DNA of 64,000 bases, taken from assembly GCF_001005315.1 (NCBI RefSeq), contig NZ_LBMG01000016.1, positions 59,706 to 123,705 on the forward strand, in the 5' to 3' direction. The translations under genes and the position numbers were made by a program. Of this stretch, positions 51,858-61,576 are shown one piece after another. Numbering within the stretch: the stretch's first letter is position 1; each line of letters begins with the position of its first letter. The notes under the pieces are model-generated. The model searched no databases. It had not been told where the DNA came from and saw only the letters and a list, made by a program, of their open reading frames with translations. The DNA is from Kordia jejudonensis (lineage in GTDB: Bacteria > Bacteroidota > Bacteroidia > Flavobacteriales > Flavobacteriaceae).

Positions 51858-53539
51858 TCTTTTAATACTTCTTCAATAGGATTTCCTGTAGCTCCATTTG
51901 GAAACGCAATGTCTAAAAGTACCGAAATTGTTGGTGCAATATCTGTAATTACAGTACGTCTTACGGTGGTACCTTGTTGAATTCCATTTCCATAGAATAG
52001 TAACGGAACGTGCGTATCATAGTTGAATCCTGAACCGTGCGTAGAACCTGTTCTTCCGTATGAAATTGTGGATGGCTTTAACACAAAACAAACATCTCCA
52101 GAACGTTTTTGGTTGAATCCTTTTTGTATAGACGCTGCAATTCCTGTAGAAAATTCTCCCGATTGCAACGTTGTTCTGGTATATACTTTTGCAATTTGAT
52201 CGTATGCTAACAATTCACGTTGCAATACATTTTCTATAGCTGTTGCTGAAACTGGCAAGCGTTGTACTTCTTCATGATTTAAGAAAATTTGTCCATTTGA
52301 AATATTTTCAATTAAGTTTTCACTTCCATAACGTGTCTTTAAAAATGCTTCTAAATGTTTTTTAAGTGACGAATTGCTAAAATAGCCAGCTGGAATTTTT
52401 ATACTTTTCAAATACGATGGCACATGTACTGCCGCATGATCAGCCGTTAAAAATATAGTATAATTCCCTTTTCCAACTTCTGCGTCAAGCGTAGCTAATA
52501 AACGTTCGATATCTTTGTCTAATCGTATGTAGGTATCTTGAATTTCTTTAGAATTTACCCCAAATTTATGCCCAACATAATCCGTACTTGAATAACTCAA
52601 CGCTAATATATCAGGTGTAGCATCTTTTCCAAGTTGTTCGCCTTTGATGGCTGCAATGGCAAAATCTGTTGTCAGACTATTTCCGTATGCTGTTGATTTT
52701 AAAATATCGAAGCCACCATTTTTTTCTTTCAACGCAGCTAAATCATATGGAAAATTCGCGTTGGTTTTTCCTTTAAATGTACCTTCAAATTTATTTGTAT
52801 CAGCGCCACTTTCCGTGTACGTATTGATATCGTACAAGGTATTCCAAGTTGTTATATATTTTTCTGCGGCATCACTGGCATTAAAATCTTGTACCCAAGC
52901 TGGCAAAGTATTTTGATAATATGTACTTGTAATCCAGTTTCCTTTGTCTTTTCCATAAAACCAATATGCACCATTTGCGGCATGTCCTGCTGGCAAAATA
53001 GCGCCTCTATCTTTTATAGCAATTCCGATCACTTTTCCGCGCTGCTGTGTTGCCAAACGCAATTGATCTGAAATGGTGGTCGTTTCCATTCGATGTGGCG
53101 ACATTTTCCCTTCATATTTATCTGCTACACCAACTGAAACATAGGCATCATCAAAAGCGCAATATGCAAATTCCTTTTCCGCTTTGTTATACCAATCATT
53201 GGCAATAATTCCGTGATTTTGCGGCGTAGTTCCTGTGTATACAGAAGCATGTCCTGGACCTGTATATGTTGGAATGTAATTGTAGTGATTGTTTTTACAA
53301 TTAAATCCTTCACGAAGCATTCGTTTAAATCCTCCTTCACTATATTTATTTTCAAACTGAGTTAAATAATCATACCGCATTTGATCTACAATAATTCCGA
53401 CAACTAGCTTTGGTGTTGCTGTTGTTGTGCTTTGTACTGTTGCAGTCTTGCTATTCGGAGTAGCTTTTACTTTCTGTTTCACAGAGATACATTGAATACA
53501 GAAAATGGAGAGGATACTTAAAACGATAATTCTTTTCAT
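51854..53539 (-). CDS. PafA-like alkaline phosphatase / type I phosphodiesterase lipoprotein
   Basis: 561 residues. Export signal MKRIIVLSILSIFCIQC with a lipobox-like CIQC end. The catalytic Thr lies in NYIPTYTGPGHASVYTGTTP (about residue 92), the nucleophile region of PafA-type alkaline phosphatases. Other zinc-ligand motifs are VVGIIVDQMRYDYL (about 47-60), SYSSTDYVGHKFG (about 312) and FLTADHAAVHVPSYL (about 360). The C-terminal STHGSGFNYDTHVPLLFYG segment supplies further metal ligands. It cleaves phosphate monoesters in the periplasm. It is convergent with the LytTR gene with a 4-bp overlap. Confidence 0.88.
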   Translation of the reverse strand: MKRIIVLSILSIFCIQCISVKQKVKATPNSKTATVQSTTTATPKLVVGIIVDQMRYDYLTQFENKYSEGGFKRMLREGFNCKNNHYNYIPTYTGPGHASVYTGTTPQNHGIIANDWYNKAEKEFAYCAFDDAYVSVGVADKYEGKMSPHRMETTTISDQLRLATQQRGKVIGIAIKDRGAILPAGHAANGAYWFYGKDKGNWITSTYYQNTLPAWVQDFNASDAAEKYITTWNTLYDINTYTESGADTNKFEGTFKGKTNANFPYDLAALKEKNGGFDILKSTAYGNSLTTDFAIAAIKGEQLGKDATPDILALSYSSTDYVGHKFGVNSKEIQDTYIRLDKDIERLLATLDAEVGKGNYTIFLTADHAAVHVPSYLKSIKIPAGYFSNSSLKKHLEAFLKTRYGSENLIENISNGQIFLNHEEVQRLPVSATAIENVLQRELLAYDQIAKVYTRTTLQSGEFSTGIAASIQKGFNQKRSGDVCFVLKPSTISYGRTGSTHGSGFNYDTHVPLLFYGNGIQQGTTVRRTVITDIAPTISVLLDIAFPNGATGNPIEEVLKD

Positions 53540-53668
53540 GATGAGACGTGCTATTGGTCTTACTTTTATGGCTGCTCAAAAATAGTTGTTTTCTTCCAAT
53601 TAGTTTTACCTTAATATTAAATAGCTGATTTATTTTATTAGCTTGTTCGAATAATGTATTTTTAACCC

Positions 53669-54406
53669 ATGATTTACCTAGAAAATATAGGACGCTATTT
53701 TTTGATGTTGAAAAGCGTATTTAGCAGGATGACAAAATGGTCAATGCTAAGAAATCTTATCTTTAAAGAGATTGATGATTTAATCATTGGTTCCATGGGA
53801 ATTGTATGTTTTATTTCCTTCTTTGTTGGTGGTGTTGTTGCAATTCAGACTGCCTTAAACATCAATAATCCGCTGATTCCAAAATACTTGGTTGGTTTTG
53901 CTACGCGACAATCGGTTATCTTGGAATTTGCACCTACATTTATTTCTATCATTATGGCAGGAAAAGTAGGTTCATTTATTACTTCTAGTATAGGAACGAT
54001 GCGTGTTACAGAGCAAATTGACGCATTGGAAGTTATGGGTGTTAATTCGCTCAACTATTTGGTATTTCCAAAAATTATAGCGTTATCATTATATCCATTT
54101 GTTATTACAATTTCTATGTTTTTAGGAATTTTGGGGGGTTGGGCAGCTTCAATTTATGGTGGTTTTTCAAGTAGTGCAGATTTTATTCAAGGATTACAGA
54201 TAGAGTTTATTCCGTTTCATGTAACCTATGCATTTTTAAAAACATTTATTTTTGCCTTTATTTTGGCAACAATTCCATCATTTTATGGGTTTTATATGAA
54301 AGGTGGCGCTTTGGAAGTTGGAAAAGCAAGTACGACGTCATTCGTTTGGACGAGTGTTGTTATTATTTTATTAAATTATATCATCACACAATTATTACTG
54401 ACATAA
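53669..54406 (+). CDS. mlaE: MlaE-family lipid ABC transporter permease
   Basis: 245 residues with five to six transmembrane helices. MlaE is the inner-membrane permease of the MCE/Mla phospholipid-transport system. The conserved features are VGGVVAIQTALNINNPLIPKYLVG (about 49-72), EFAPTFISIIMAGKVGSFITSSIGTMRVTEQIDALEVMGVNSLNYLV (about 89-130, the core motif) and a C-terminal helix pair. The stop codon is directly followed by the ATG of the ATPase gene. The MCE partner protein is not in the window. Confidence 0.93.
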   Translation: MIYLENIGRYFLMLKSVFSRMTKWSMLRNLIFKEIDDLIIGSMGIVCFISFFVGGVVAIQTALNINNPLIPKYLVGFATRQSVILEFAPTFISIIMAGKVGSFITSSIGTMRVTEQIDALEVMGVNSLNYLVFPKIIALSLYPFVITISMFLGILGGWAASIYGGFSSSADFIQGLQIEFIPFHVTYAFLKTFIFAFILATIPSFYGFYMKGGALEVGKASTTSFVWTSVVIILLNYIITQLLLT

Positions 54407-55177
54407 ATGATTGAAGTAAATAACATAAAAAAATCGTTTGATGGCGTTGAAGTTTTAAAAGGAATTACAACAACATTTGAGAAAGGAAAAACCAATTTGA
54501 TTATTGGGCAAAGTGGTTCGGGTAAAACTGTTTTTTTAAAAACATTACTTGGTTTATTTAAGCCTGATGATGGCACAATTTTGTTTGATGGAAAAGATTA
54601 TAGAACTTTTACAGAAGAGCAAAAGAGAGACTTACGAACGGAAATTGGGATGGTTTTTCAAGGAAGTGCTTTGTTTGATTCTATGACCGTAGAAGAAAAT
54701 GTAATGTTTCCGATGCGAATGTTTTCTAAAAAATCTAAAAGTGAAATGCAAGATCGTGCAGATTTTGTATTAAAACGTGTTAAATTGTTTGATGCACATC
54801 ATAAATATCCCGCAGAAACTTCTGGAGGAATGCAAAAACGTGTTGCAATTGCGCGTGCTATTGTAATGAAACCAAAGTATTTGTTTTGCGATGAGCCTAA
54901 TTCTGGATTGGATCCGAAAACGGCTATTGTTATTGATAATTTGATTCAAGAAATTACAGAAGAATACGATATTACTACAGTAATTAATACGCATGATATG
55001 AATTCTGTCATGGAAATTGGTAAAAAAATTATCTTCTTAAAAAACGGTCACAAAGCTTGGGAAGGCACAAACAAGCAAATCTTTAAAACGGATAACAAAT
55101 CTGTAACTGACTTTGTATATTCTTCCGACTTGTTTAAAAAAGTACGCGAAGTGTATTTAAAAGAATTGGAAGATTAG
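54407..55177 (+). CDS. mlaF: MlaF-family lipid ABC transporter ATPase
   Basis: 256 residues. Walker A GQSGSGKTVF (about 35-44), ABC signature TSGGMQKRVAIARAIV (about 142-157), Walker B YLFCDEPNSGLDPKT (about 163-177) and the H-loop NTHDMNS (about 199-205) are all present. The usual LSGGQ is TSGGM, as in MlaF ATPases. It energises MlaE-dependent lipid movement. It begins immediately after the mlaE stop codon. Confidence 0.94.
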   Translation: MIEVNNIKKSFDGVEVLKGITTTFEKGKTNLIIGQSGSGKTVFLKTLLGLFKPDDGTILFDGKDYRTFTEEQKRDLRTEIGMVFQGSALFDSMTVEENVMFPMRMFSKKSKSEMQDRADFVLKRVKLFDAHHKYPAETSGGMQKRVAIARAIVMKPKYLFCDEPNSGLDPKTAIVIDNLIQEITEEYDITTVINTHDMNSVMEIGKKIIFLKNGHKAWEGTNKQIFKTDNKSVTDFVYSSDLFKKVREVYLKELED

Positions 55178-55189
55178 ACTTTATTACAG

Positions 55190-56254
55190 TTATTCTTTTG
55201 TAAAAATAAATTGCTTTTTCTTAGAAAGTTCTGATGCCATATTGTTCAGATCATTAAGATCAATTTCAGTTAAAACCGTTGGAGAAATATCTGTTTCAGA
55301 AAGATTCATTTCAAGTAACAATGAATGTGATTCTAGCTCTACTACTTTCGCTAATTTTGTCATATCTTTTAAGAATATATAATTTCCATCTTCATAATAT
55401 TTCCAAGCACTTTTTTGTTTAAAAAACGGATTTAATATATGTATTGAATCTTTTTTAATGATGATTTTCTCAATTCTATTTTTAGACAATGGATTGAATG
55501 CACCATCTTTATCAAGATCTTGAACATTTTCTATATTGACCAGCTTCCAAGTTCCTAAAAGTGCTGCGGGCTTTTTTTGCTTTTTTGTTACTTTTTCTAA
55601 AACATACTTTTTTTCCGCTAATAAATAGTCGGTAAGGTAAATAGTATTTCCATCAACAGCATCAATTAATAACACCGTATTGTCAAAATGAGATTCTAAT
55701 AGTAAAAAAGAATGGTTACCTATCTGCATTATTTGCCAAATCTGCTCATACACATCTGTTTCATCAACAAAGTATAAATATGATTGGGAATCGTTTGCGA
55801 AATCTTCGTACAACTTCTTGCCATTCGCTTCCGATTTGTAAAGATTTCCTGTTGGATTCCAGTTTATTTTTTTGTGCTGTTTGGGTAGTTTTTTATAGGT
55901 AACTTTTACATTTCCATAATCAATCGTTAGACTATCTTTATTCAAGTTGATATTCAAAGTAGTTTTCTCGTTGTCATCAAAAATTATTTGATCCTCTTTC
56001 AGTGTGAAATTAGCGGTACGATCCATTCCTTCAGACTGAATTAATCTGTTTTCAAATTTTTTAAGTCGATATGAATTTCCTTTGATTTCAAGAATATGAC
56101 CAAATTGTGGACGTTCTTTTTTTGAAGGATTCTCACTATTTGAAAACTGTTCGTAACTAGCAATCCAAACACCTTCTAACGCTGTATTTGAATTGTGCGT
56201 AGTAATGACTGTTATAAATAAAAAAGTAAGTAGTAAATTTTTCAACATCACCAT
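55190..56254 (-). CDS. Secreted hypothetical protein
   Basis: 354 residues. The signal peptide is MVMLKNLLLTFLFITVITTHN (or MLKN..., 56248). Two related beta-rich halves can be seen: GVWIASYEQFSNS and LGTWKLVNIENVQD look like the start of lipocalin-like repeats (G-x-W start), each followed by a similar strand pattern. This suggests an internal duplication of a small beta-barrel. No catalytic motif. It is convergent with mlaF with a 12-bp gap; its relation to lipid transport is only a guess. Confidence 0.6.
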   Translation of the reverse strand: MVMLKNLLLTFLFITVITTHNSNTALEGVWIASYEQFSNSENPSKKERPQFGHILEIKGNSYRLKKFENRLIQSEGMDRTANFTLKEDQIIFDDNEKTTLNINLNKDSLTIDYGNVKVTYKKLPKQHKKINWNPTGNLYKSEANGKKLYEDFANDSQSYLYFVDETDVYEQIWQIMQIGNHSFLLLESHFDNTVLLIDAVDGNTIYLTDYLLAEKKYVLEKVTKKQKKPAALLGTWKLVNIENVQDLDKDGAFNPLSKNRIEKIIIKKDSIHILNPFFKQKSAWKYYEDGNYIFLKDMTKLAKVVELESHSLLLEMNLSETDISPTVLTEIDLNDLNNMASELSKKKQFIFTKE

Positions 56255-56321
56255 CAGTTTTTAAGGTTATTATATGTATAAGTAATTCATCGTCACGAAT
56301 TGTTACCCTTTTCGTAATAAA

Positions 56322-56347
56322 AAAAAGTGAACCGAAGTTCACTTTTT
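56322..56347 (-). terminator. Intrinsic terminator of the DUF389 gene
   Basis: AAAAAGTGAAC (56322-56332) pairs perfectly with GTTCACTTTTT (56337-56347) around a CGAA loop (TTCG on the minus strand). On the minus strand the A-run before it becomes a T-run. It lies 33 bp past the stop of the gene at 56380. Confidence 0.8.
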
Positions 56348-56379
56348 ATGTATGCTGTCTATATTTTTTTTGAAATTTT

Positions 56380-57867
56380 TTATTTAATACGTTCTACAAT
56401 TAACGTATCCAACGATAATTCTTTTCGCAACCAAGTTTCCAATTCTTTTTCGCGAAGTGTTTGTACACTATCATTCAATACAGGATTCCATTTTACGGCT
56501 GCAACTGGAATAGTGTCTACTTTGATAAAGTCTTTAGAACTTAACATTTTAGCAAATCCAAACTGACGTAAATCGGCATATTTGATTTTCGCATCTTTGG
56601 ATACTTTACTAAAAGCTATATAGTTTTCATTTTCTAATGATGCTTTTGATTCTAGTTGTGAATTCAAATCGGATACTTCTTGTTGCAATTCGGCTATTTG
56701 CTTTTGCAAACCTTCTACAATTTGATCTTTTTCATCCAAATCGGCATACGCACGTTCTAGCGCATCAGAGATTTTATCAAAACTTCTGTTTTTATTTCCG
56801 TTGATTTTTAATTCAAAATCTTTGATGTTGGAAAATTTTTGCAAATCACTTTTGTATTGTTGTGCTAAATCATCTGATATTTCTCCGTTGAAATATAGAT
56901 TGATTGTTCTGTTCTCCATGTCTAAATCTTTGTCGCGTTTTTGCAACCAAACTTGTGTATTTTCTTGAATTGGCTTTACAAATAGATTGTAATCTCTTCG
57001 GATATTATTTTCCTGCAATACATTCCAAAACGTCCAAGCTGCTGGAATCATCACGGCTAATGCCACAACAGAAGCCAGCTGTGATATACGTTTACGTTTG
57101 GCAGAATTGGCGTATTTCAACATCGGGAAACGCAATATTTTTAATACCAAGAAAGTTGCTAAGGCAATAAAAATAGTGTTGATCGTAAATAAATACATAG
57201 CGCCACCAGCATATCCTAATCCAATTGTTCCGCCTTTTGCGAGTCCGTAACCAACTGTACATAATGGTGGCATTAACGCCGTTGCAATTGCTACACCAAA
57301 TATTACAGAAGCAATTGTTCCTTTTTTAGTTCGGGCAATAATGAGCGCCAAACCACCAAAAAAAGCAATTAATACATCGCGAATATCAGGTTGAGTTCGT
57401 GCAATTAATTCGGAAGAATCTGTTTGCAACGGAAAAAATTTAAAGAATAAGAATGCTGTTAACACACTCAAAAATACCATGACACCAAAGTTGATCAACG
57501 ATTTGCGTAAGGTATAAATGTCATTGATGGCAATAGACATTCCCATTCCCAAAATTGGTCCCATTAGTGGAGAAATAAGCATGGCTCCAATGACAACCGC
57601 TGGAGAGTTTGCATTCAATCCGACAGATGCTATAAATATGGAACATACTAAAATCCAAGCAGTAGCACCTTTGAACGGAATGTCTTTTTTAACATCTTCA
57701 ATGGTTTGATCTTTGTCTACATCATCACGGATATCCAATAACTTATATAGAAAGTTTTTAAATCCTTTCCACAAACCTTGTACATCTTCACTGTTTTCAG
57801 TTGTTTCCGATTTCTCCTTTGGCTCTTCTTCAGAGAAATTAAATTTATTTTCTTCTTCTGTACTCAT
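56380..57867 (-). CDS. DUF389 (TIGR00341) membrane protein
   Basis: 495 residues. DUF389 core of about six transmembrane helices (ATAWILVCSIFIASVGLNANSPAVVIGAMLISPLMGPILGMGMSI, then VMVFLSVLTAFLFFKFF, DVLIAFFGGLALIIAR, VIFGVAIATALMPPLCTVGYG). A cytoplasmic/periplasmic C-terminal helical part follows with a long coiled coil (about 350-430: EGLQKQIAELQQEVSDLNSQLESK). The PAVVIGAMLISPLMGPI motif is the family hallmark. The family has no established function. It is transcribed from near the mannose-1-phosphate guanylyltransferase (5-bp gap), so the two form one unit. Confidence 0.88.
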   Translation of the reverse strand: MSTEEENKFNFSEEEPKEKSETTENSEDVQGLWKGFKNFLYKLLDIRDDVDKDQTIEDVKKDIPFKGATAWILVCSIFIASVGLNANSPAVVIGAMLISPLMGPILGMGMSIAINDIYTLRKSLINFGVMVFLSVLTAFLFFKFFPLQTDSSELIARTQPDIRDVLIAFFGGLALIIARTKKGTIASVIFGVAIATALMPPLCTVGYGLAKGGTIGLGYAGGAMYLFTINTIFIALATFLVLKILRFPMLKYANSAKRKRISQLASVVALAVMIPAAWTFWNVLQENNIRRDYNLFVKPIQENTQVWLQKRDKDLDMENRTINLYFNGEISDDLAQQYKSDLQKFSNIKDFELKINGNKNRSFDKISDALERAYADLDEKDQIVEGLQKQIAELQQEVSDLNSQLESKASLENENYIAFSKVSKDAKIKYADLRQFGFAKMLSSKDFIKVDTIPVAAVKWNPVLNDSVQTLREKELETWLRKELSLDTLIVERIK

Positions 57868-57872
57868 ATATT

Positions 57873-58949
57873 TTATCCGTAATGTTCACCAAATTTATTT
57901 TTTACTTTTTGCAATACTTTTTTTATGTCTTGCTCTTTTGTTTTTGGGTAAATAAGCAATACATCTTCTTTATCTACGACAATATAATCATTTAATCCAT
58001 CAATAACCACGACTTTTTTTCCTGCGGTTCTAATCATATTTCCGCTAGCATCTTGTAAAACTGTTTGCGCATTTACTACAGCATTTCCGTTTTCTTTCTT
58101 GTCAAGCTTGTCATATAAACTTCCCCACGTTCCCAAATCATTCCAATCAAAAGTTGCAGGCAATACATACACTTGCGATGCATGTTCCATAATGGCATAA
58201 TCAATCGAGATGTTTTCGGCTCGACCGTAATTGTCACGAATGAAATCGTCTTCAAAGTCTGTATTGTAGACGGTTGCACCTTCATCAAATAGTTCGTACA
58301 GTTTGGGTTGAAAGTTTTGAAAAGCTGTTGTTATGGTATTGACACTCCAAATAAATATACCTGCATTCCACAAATAATTTCCACTTTCTAGAAACTGTTT
58401 TGCCGTTTCATAGTTTGGTTTTTCTGTGAATTGATGTACTTTTTTGATGGCGTTTTCACTTTTTTCAAAGTTGATGTATCCATATCCTGTATTGGCAAAT
58501 GTAGGTTGAATTCCCAAGGTCATCAATACGTTTTCTTTTTCACATTTGTCAAACGAAGCTTGTAAATTGTTGATAAAAGCATTTTCATCTTCAATCCAGT
58601 GATCGCTTGGCGCAACAACCATGACAGCATTTGGATTCAACTTTTGAATTTTTAACGAAGCATATAAAATACATGGTGCCGTATTTCGCATGGCAGGTTC
58701 TAATAGAACTTGTTGTTGCGTTGCATCGGGCAATTGTTCTAACACCAAATCGTTGTATTTTTCATTGGTTAAGATGTAAATATTTTCTTTTGGAATCAGT
58801 TTGCTTAGCCTGCTAAATGTTTTTTGAATCAGCGTTTCGCCAGTTCCTAACATGTCGTGAAATTGTTTTGGAAAACTGGATGTACTTACAGGCCAAAAAC
58901 GCGATCCAACACCGCCAGCCATGAGAATTGCGTAATAATTCTTGTTCAT
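57873..58949 (-). CDS. manC: Mannose-1-phosphate guanylyltransferase
   Basis: 358 residues. It makes GDP-mannose from mannose-1-phosphate and GTP for surface glycans. Signature at the N-terminus AILMAGGVGSRFWPVSTSSFPKQF (about 7-30). Conserved VVAPSDHWIEDENAF, NTGYGYINFE and FTEKPNYETAKQFLESGNYLWNAGIF are all present. The length matches the single-domain type without the isomerase C-terminal domain. It is co-transcribed with the DUF389 gene. A surface-polysaccharide link with the earlier flippase/GT locus is plausible. Confidence 0.95.
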   Translation of the reverse strand: MNKNYYAILMAGGVGSRFWPVSTSSFPKQFHDMLGTGETLIQKTFSRLSKLIPKENIYILTNEKYNDLVLEQLPDATQQQVLLEPAMRNTAPCILYASLKIQKLNPNAVMVVAPSDHWIEDENAFINNLQASFDKCEKENVLMTLGIQPTFANTGYGYINFEKSENAIKKVHQFTEKPNYETAKQFLESGNYLWNAGIFIWSVNTITTAFQNFQPKLYELFDEGATVYNTDFEDDFIRDNYGRAENISIDYAIMEHASQVYVLPATFDWNDLGTWGSLYDKLDKKENGNAVVNAQTVLQDASGNMIRTAGKKVVVIDGLNDYIVVDKEDVLLIYPKTKEQDIKKVLQKVKNKFGEHYG

Positions 58950-59081
58950 TGTTATGTGTATTCTATTGGTAAGTTTTACCGTTACGTAAGCAATATAATA
59001 CAGATTGCTGAAATAATTAACAAAACTGTAGATTATTAACGGCTTGGTACCGATGAATAGGTTGGATTTGTAGTTTTGAAG

Positions 59082-59681
59082 CTAGCTCCGTAACAATTCT
59101 ACTTCCGCATTTGGATTGAATAAGTAAATACGTCCGGTGGAAATTTCTTGACATTCATAGCGTTTTATACGTTTGTTTCCGCGTTTGAAGATTTTACCGT
59201 TGTGCAAACGAAATGTACTTCCGTGTGGAATTTCGAACACATAGTTTTTATCATTTTCAGGATCGTATTGTTTGAGCGCTAACGCAAATTTTGCATCTGT
59301 ATCACTACTCGCTTTCGGATTTTTGAAATGATTGGCAACAATTGGTAATATTCTGGTAGGAAATATTTGCGGATTAATGAATGGTAACATGAGTCGCTGA
59401 AAAGTGCGTTTCCACTCAATTCCATGTGGTTTTATGCGTCGCCCAAACTCTTCATAAGCCACTAAATGTGCTATTTCATGAATTAAGGTTACGAAGAAGC
59501 GGTATTTGTTTTCGCCTGCATTTACGGTAATGATATGGCGTCCATCGGGCATTCTTCGGTAATCTCCGTGTCGCGTAACACGCTGATTTACAATTTTTAA
59601 GTGTACTTGATACTGCTTAATTAGTTCAAAAGTTGGATCAACGGCACGTTCAGGAATGTATTTGGCTAAAATATCTTTCAC
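59082..59681 (-). CDS. SprT-like zinc metalloprotease-domain protein
   Basis: 199 residues. It carries a HEIAHLVAYEEFGRR zinc-binding motif (HExxH, about residues 85-99) in a SprT-like domain, with HGIEWKRTFQRLM supplying the third ligand. SprT-family proteins are putative zinc peptidases related to the DNA-protein crosslink protease SPRTN. The C-terminal zinc-ribbon of the longest homologues is reduced here to CQEISTGRIY (a single cysteine), so it is the short form. No signal peptide. It is monocistronic as far as can be seen. Confidence 0.82.
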   Translation of the reverse strand: MKDILAKYIPERAVDPTFELIKQYQVHLKIVNQRVTRHGDYRRMPDGRHIITVNAGENKYRFFVTLIHEIAHLVAYEEFGRRIKPHGIEWKRTFQRLMLPFINPQIFPTRILPIVANHFKNPKASSDTDAKFALALKQYDPENDKNYVFEIPHGSTFRLHNGKIFKRGNKRIKRYECQEISTGRIYLFNPNAEVELLRS

Positions 59682-59793
59682 GTTTCAAAAGTAACAATTT
59701 GTTTTGAAAGGAGATAATATTCACAAATAGGACAACCGACAATTCACGGAATGTAAGTTATCGGTTGCCGTTGATTTATAAAATAAGGGTTGA

Positions 59794-60423
59794 TTAATAC
59801 TGTATATCGCTAATTTTAATAATTGTTACGTTAGATTCTTTCAATTCTTTGATAACTTCATCATCCGTACTTGGGTCTACAGCTTTCGTGGCATCTATCA
59901 CAAAGTATGAATTATATCCAAGTTCTTGCCCGTCCATTGCTGTCCATTTTACACAAAAATCACGAGCAAGTCCAACTACATATATATTTTCGATACCATT
60001 CGCTTTTAATATCGTATCCATTTCTGTTTTTTCAAGATGATTGTTGTCAAAAAAAGCTGAATAACTATCTACATTAGGATTTTGTCCTTTTAGTACAATT
60101 TCATCAATACAGCTTTGATCCATTTCTGCATGAATTTCGGCTCCTGAGCTATTTTGAATACAGTGATCTGGCCATAATATTTGTTTTGTTCCATCTTCTA
60201 AAATAATCTCATCATACGGTTTACATCCTTCATGATTTGAGGCAAAAGAAATATGGTTTTCTGGATGCCAATCTTTAGAAGCTACAACCAAATTCCAATT
60301 GAGTTTCATAAGATCATTTATAGGTTGAATAAGATCATTCGCTTCTTTAACTTCAAGAGAACCATCCAACATGAAATCATATTGCATATCAATAACTAGT
60401 AGTGCACTTTTTTCATAATTCAT
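59794..60423 (-). CDS. pncA: Nicotinamidase (isochorismatase fold)
   Basis: 209 residues. It hydrolyses nicotinamide to nicotinate in the NAD salvage cycle. Catalytic Asp in LLVIDMQYDFM (about residue 11), metal site DWHPENHISFASNH (about 52-65), Lys in VLKGQNPN (about 113) and nucleophile Cys in VVGLARDFCVKWTAMDG (about 159) are all present. The length fits the family. It shares no operon partner. The DUF4349 gene lies ~100 bp upstream. Confidence 0.92.
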   Translation of the reverse strand: MNYEKSALLVIDMQYDFMLDGSLEVKEANDLIQPINDLMKLNWNLVVASKDWHPENHISFASNHEGCKPYDEIILEDGTKQILWPDHCIQNSSGAEIHAEMDQSCIDEIVLKGQNPNVDSYSAFFDNNHLEKTEMDTILKANGIENIYVVGLARDFCVKWTAMDGQELGYNSYFVIDATKAVDPSTDDEVIKELKESNVTIIKISDIQY

Positions 60424-60521
60424 AAATTGAGGTTTTAAGTTTTAAAAAATTATATATTTCACTTACTGATAAATCTATAAAAATCTTACTTACCATCAAA
60501 ACATAACTTACAAATAACAAA

Positions 60522-61442
60522 TTACTTTCTACTTTTTCTCCATCTTCTAAAAAGTACCATTCCAATAATTGCCAGTAATAGTATTGGCCAAATGTATATG
60601 AGTGCAATCGCAATTCCTTGAATGAATTCCCAACCTGCTGACAAACCTTCTTTTGCTTTTGCACCAAATCCTTTTTTATAGGCAACTGGTTCTTTTTTGT
60701 AGGTAATAGTCTCGTAAATTTCTACCTGAATGGTACTGAAAGCAACGCGACTACTCATGTATTTTATTTTTCCTTGCACAGCTTCTATTTCTTCCTGAAG
60801 AATACGCAATTGATTTTCCGTGTTCAAGATGTCTTTTACCGTTTTTGCATTTTTACGCAATACCGTTTCTAAACGTTCTTTGACTTCTAGTTTGGTTTTC
60901 AAACGACTTTGCGCGTCCATGTATTTTTCCGTAACATCTGTTGTAGAAATGTTTACATAATCGGTTTCTTCTGCAAATTTTTGAATTCCATCAAGCATGA
61001 CATCAAAGTTTTCTTTTGGAATTTTTATGGTAAATCTGTTTTGCTTTTCCTGATAGTTTTTATCGTATCGCAACTCAGAAATGTATCCTCCATTGACATA
61101 CATCGCTTGTTTGATATCACGCAGCGCCTTATCAATATTTTTTACTTTGTAGCGTGTACTTGCCGTTTTAATGATTTTTAGATTGGCTGGAATATTAGAA
61201 ACGAGCATTTGATCCGTTTGCGAAGACGTTAAACCTTTTGTGTCAACTTTAAAATCGCCATCTACATCGTCCGCATTTGCTGAACTTTCATTTACGCCAT
61301 CATAATCATTTCTGAGATCAACATTTTCTATTGATAATTCTTCTTTTAATGCTGCATCATTTTGATGACAAGATATTGTGAAGAAAAATAGAAATAGGAA
61401 AAAGTATGATTTTACGATTTGTTTTACTGTGATTGCATTCAT
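60522..61442 (-). CDS. DUF4349 lipoprotein with coiled coil and C-terminal membrane helix
   Basis: 306 residues. The signal MNAITVKQIVKSYFFLFLFFFTISC ends in a lipobox-like TISC. The DUF4349 domain covers about 90-270: KIIKTASTRYKVKNIDKALRDI, GGYISELRYDKN, FTIKIPKENFDVMLDGI, and a coiled coil ENQLRILQEEIEAVQGKIKYM. A C-terminal helix (IALIYIWPILLLAIIGMVLF) with a basic tail anchors it. The family is of unknown function, found next to anti-sigma genes in some bacteria. The opposite gene at 61577 is divergent. Confidence 0.85.
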   Translation of the reverse strand: MNAITVKQIVKSYFFLFLFFFTISCHQNDAALKEELSIENVDLRNDYDGVNESSANADDVDGDFKVDTKGLTSSQTDQMLVSNIPANLKIIKTASTRYKVKNIDKALRDIKQAMYVNGGYISELRYDKNYQEKQNRFTIKIPKENFDVMLDGIQKFAEETDYVNISTTDVTEKYMDAQSRLKTKLEVKERLETVLRKNAKTVKDILNTENQLRILQEEIEAVQGKIKYMSSRVAFSTIQVEIYETITYKKEPVAYKKGFGAKAKEGLSAGWEFIQGIAIALIYIWPILLLAIIGMVLFRRWRKSRK

Positions 61443-61576
61443 AATTTTATATTTTTAAGGATTACGAATACAAACCTATCGGAGTTTCGCCAAGAAGCTT
61501 TGTAAATGACTTGTAACAGCTTTGTAAATTAGTTTACAAATTACAAAACATTGATTATCTGATTTTTACACTTTAA

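Noticed and set aside
60413..60685. 90-aa minus-strand ORF between nicotinamidase and DUF4349 genes
   Set aside because: It overlaps the 3' end of the DUF4349 gene in another frame on the same strand, and its sequence lacks domain-like features.
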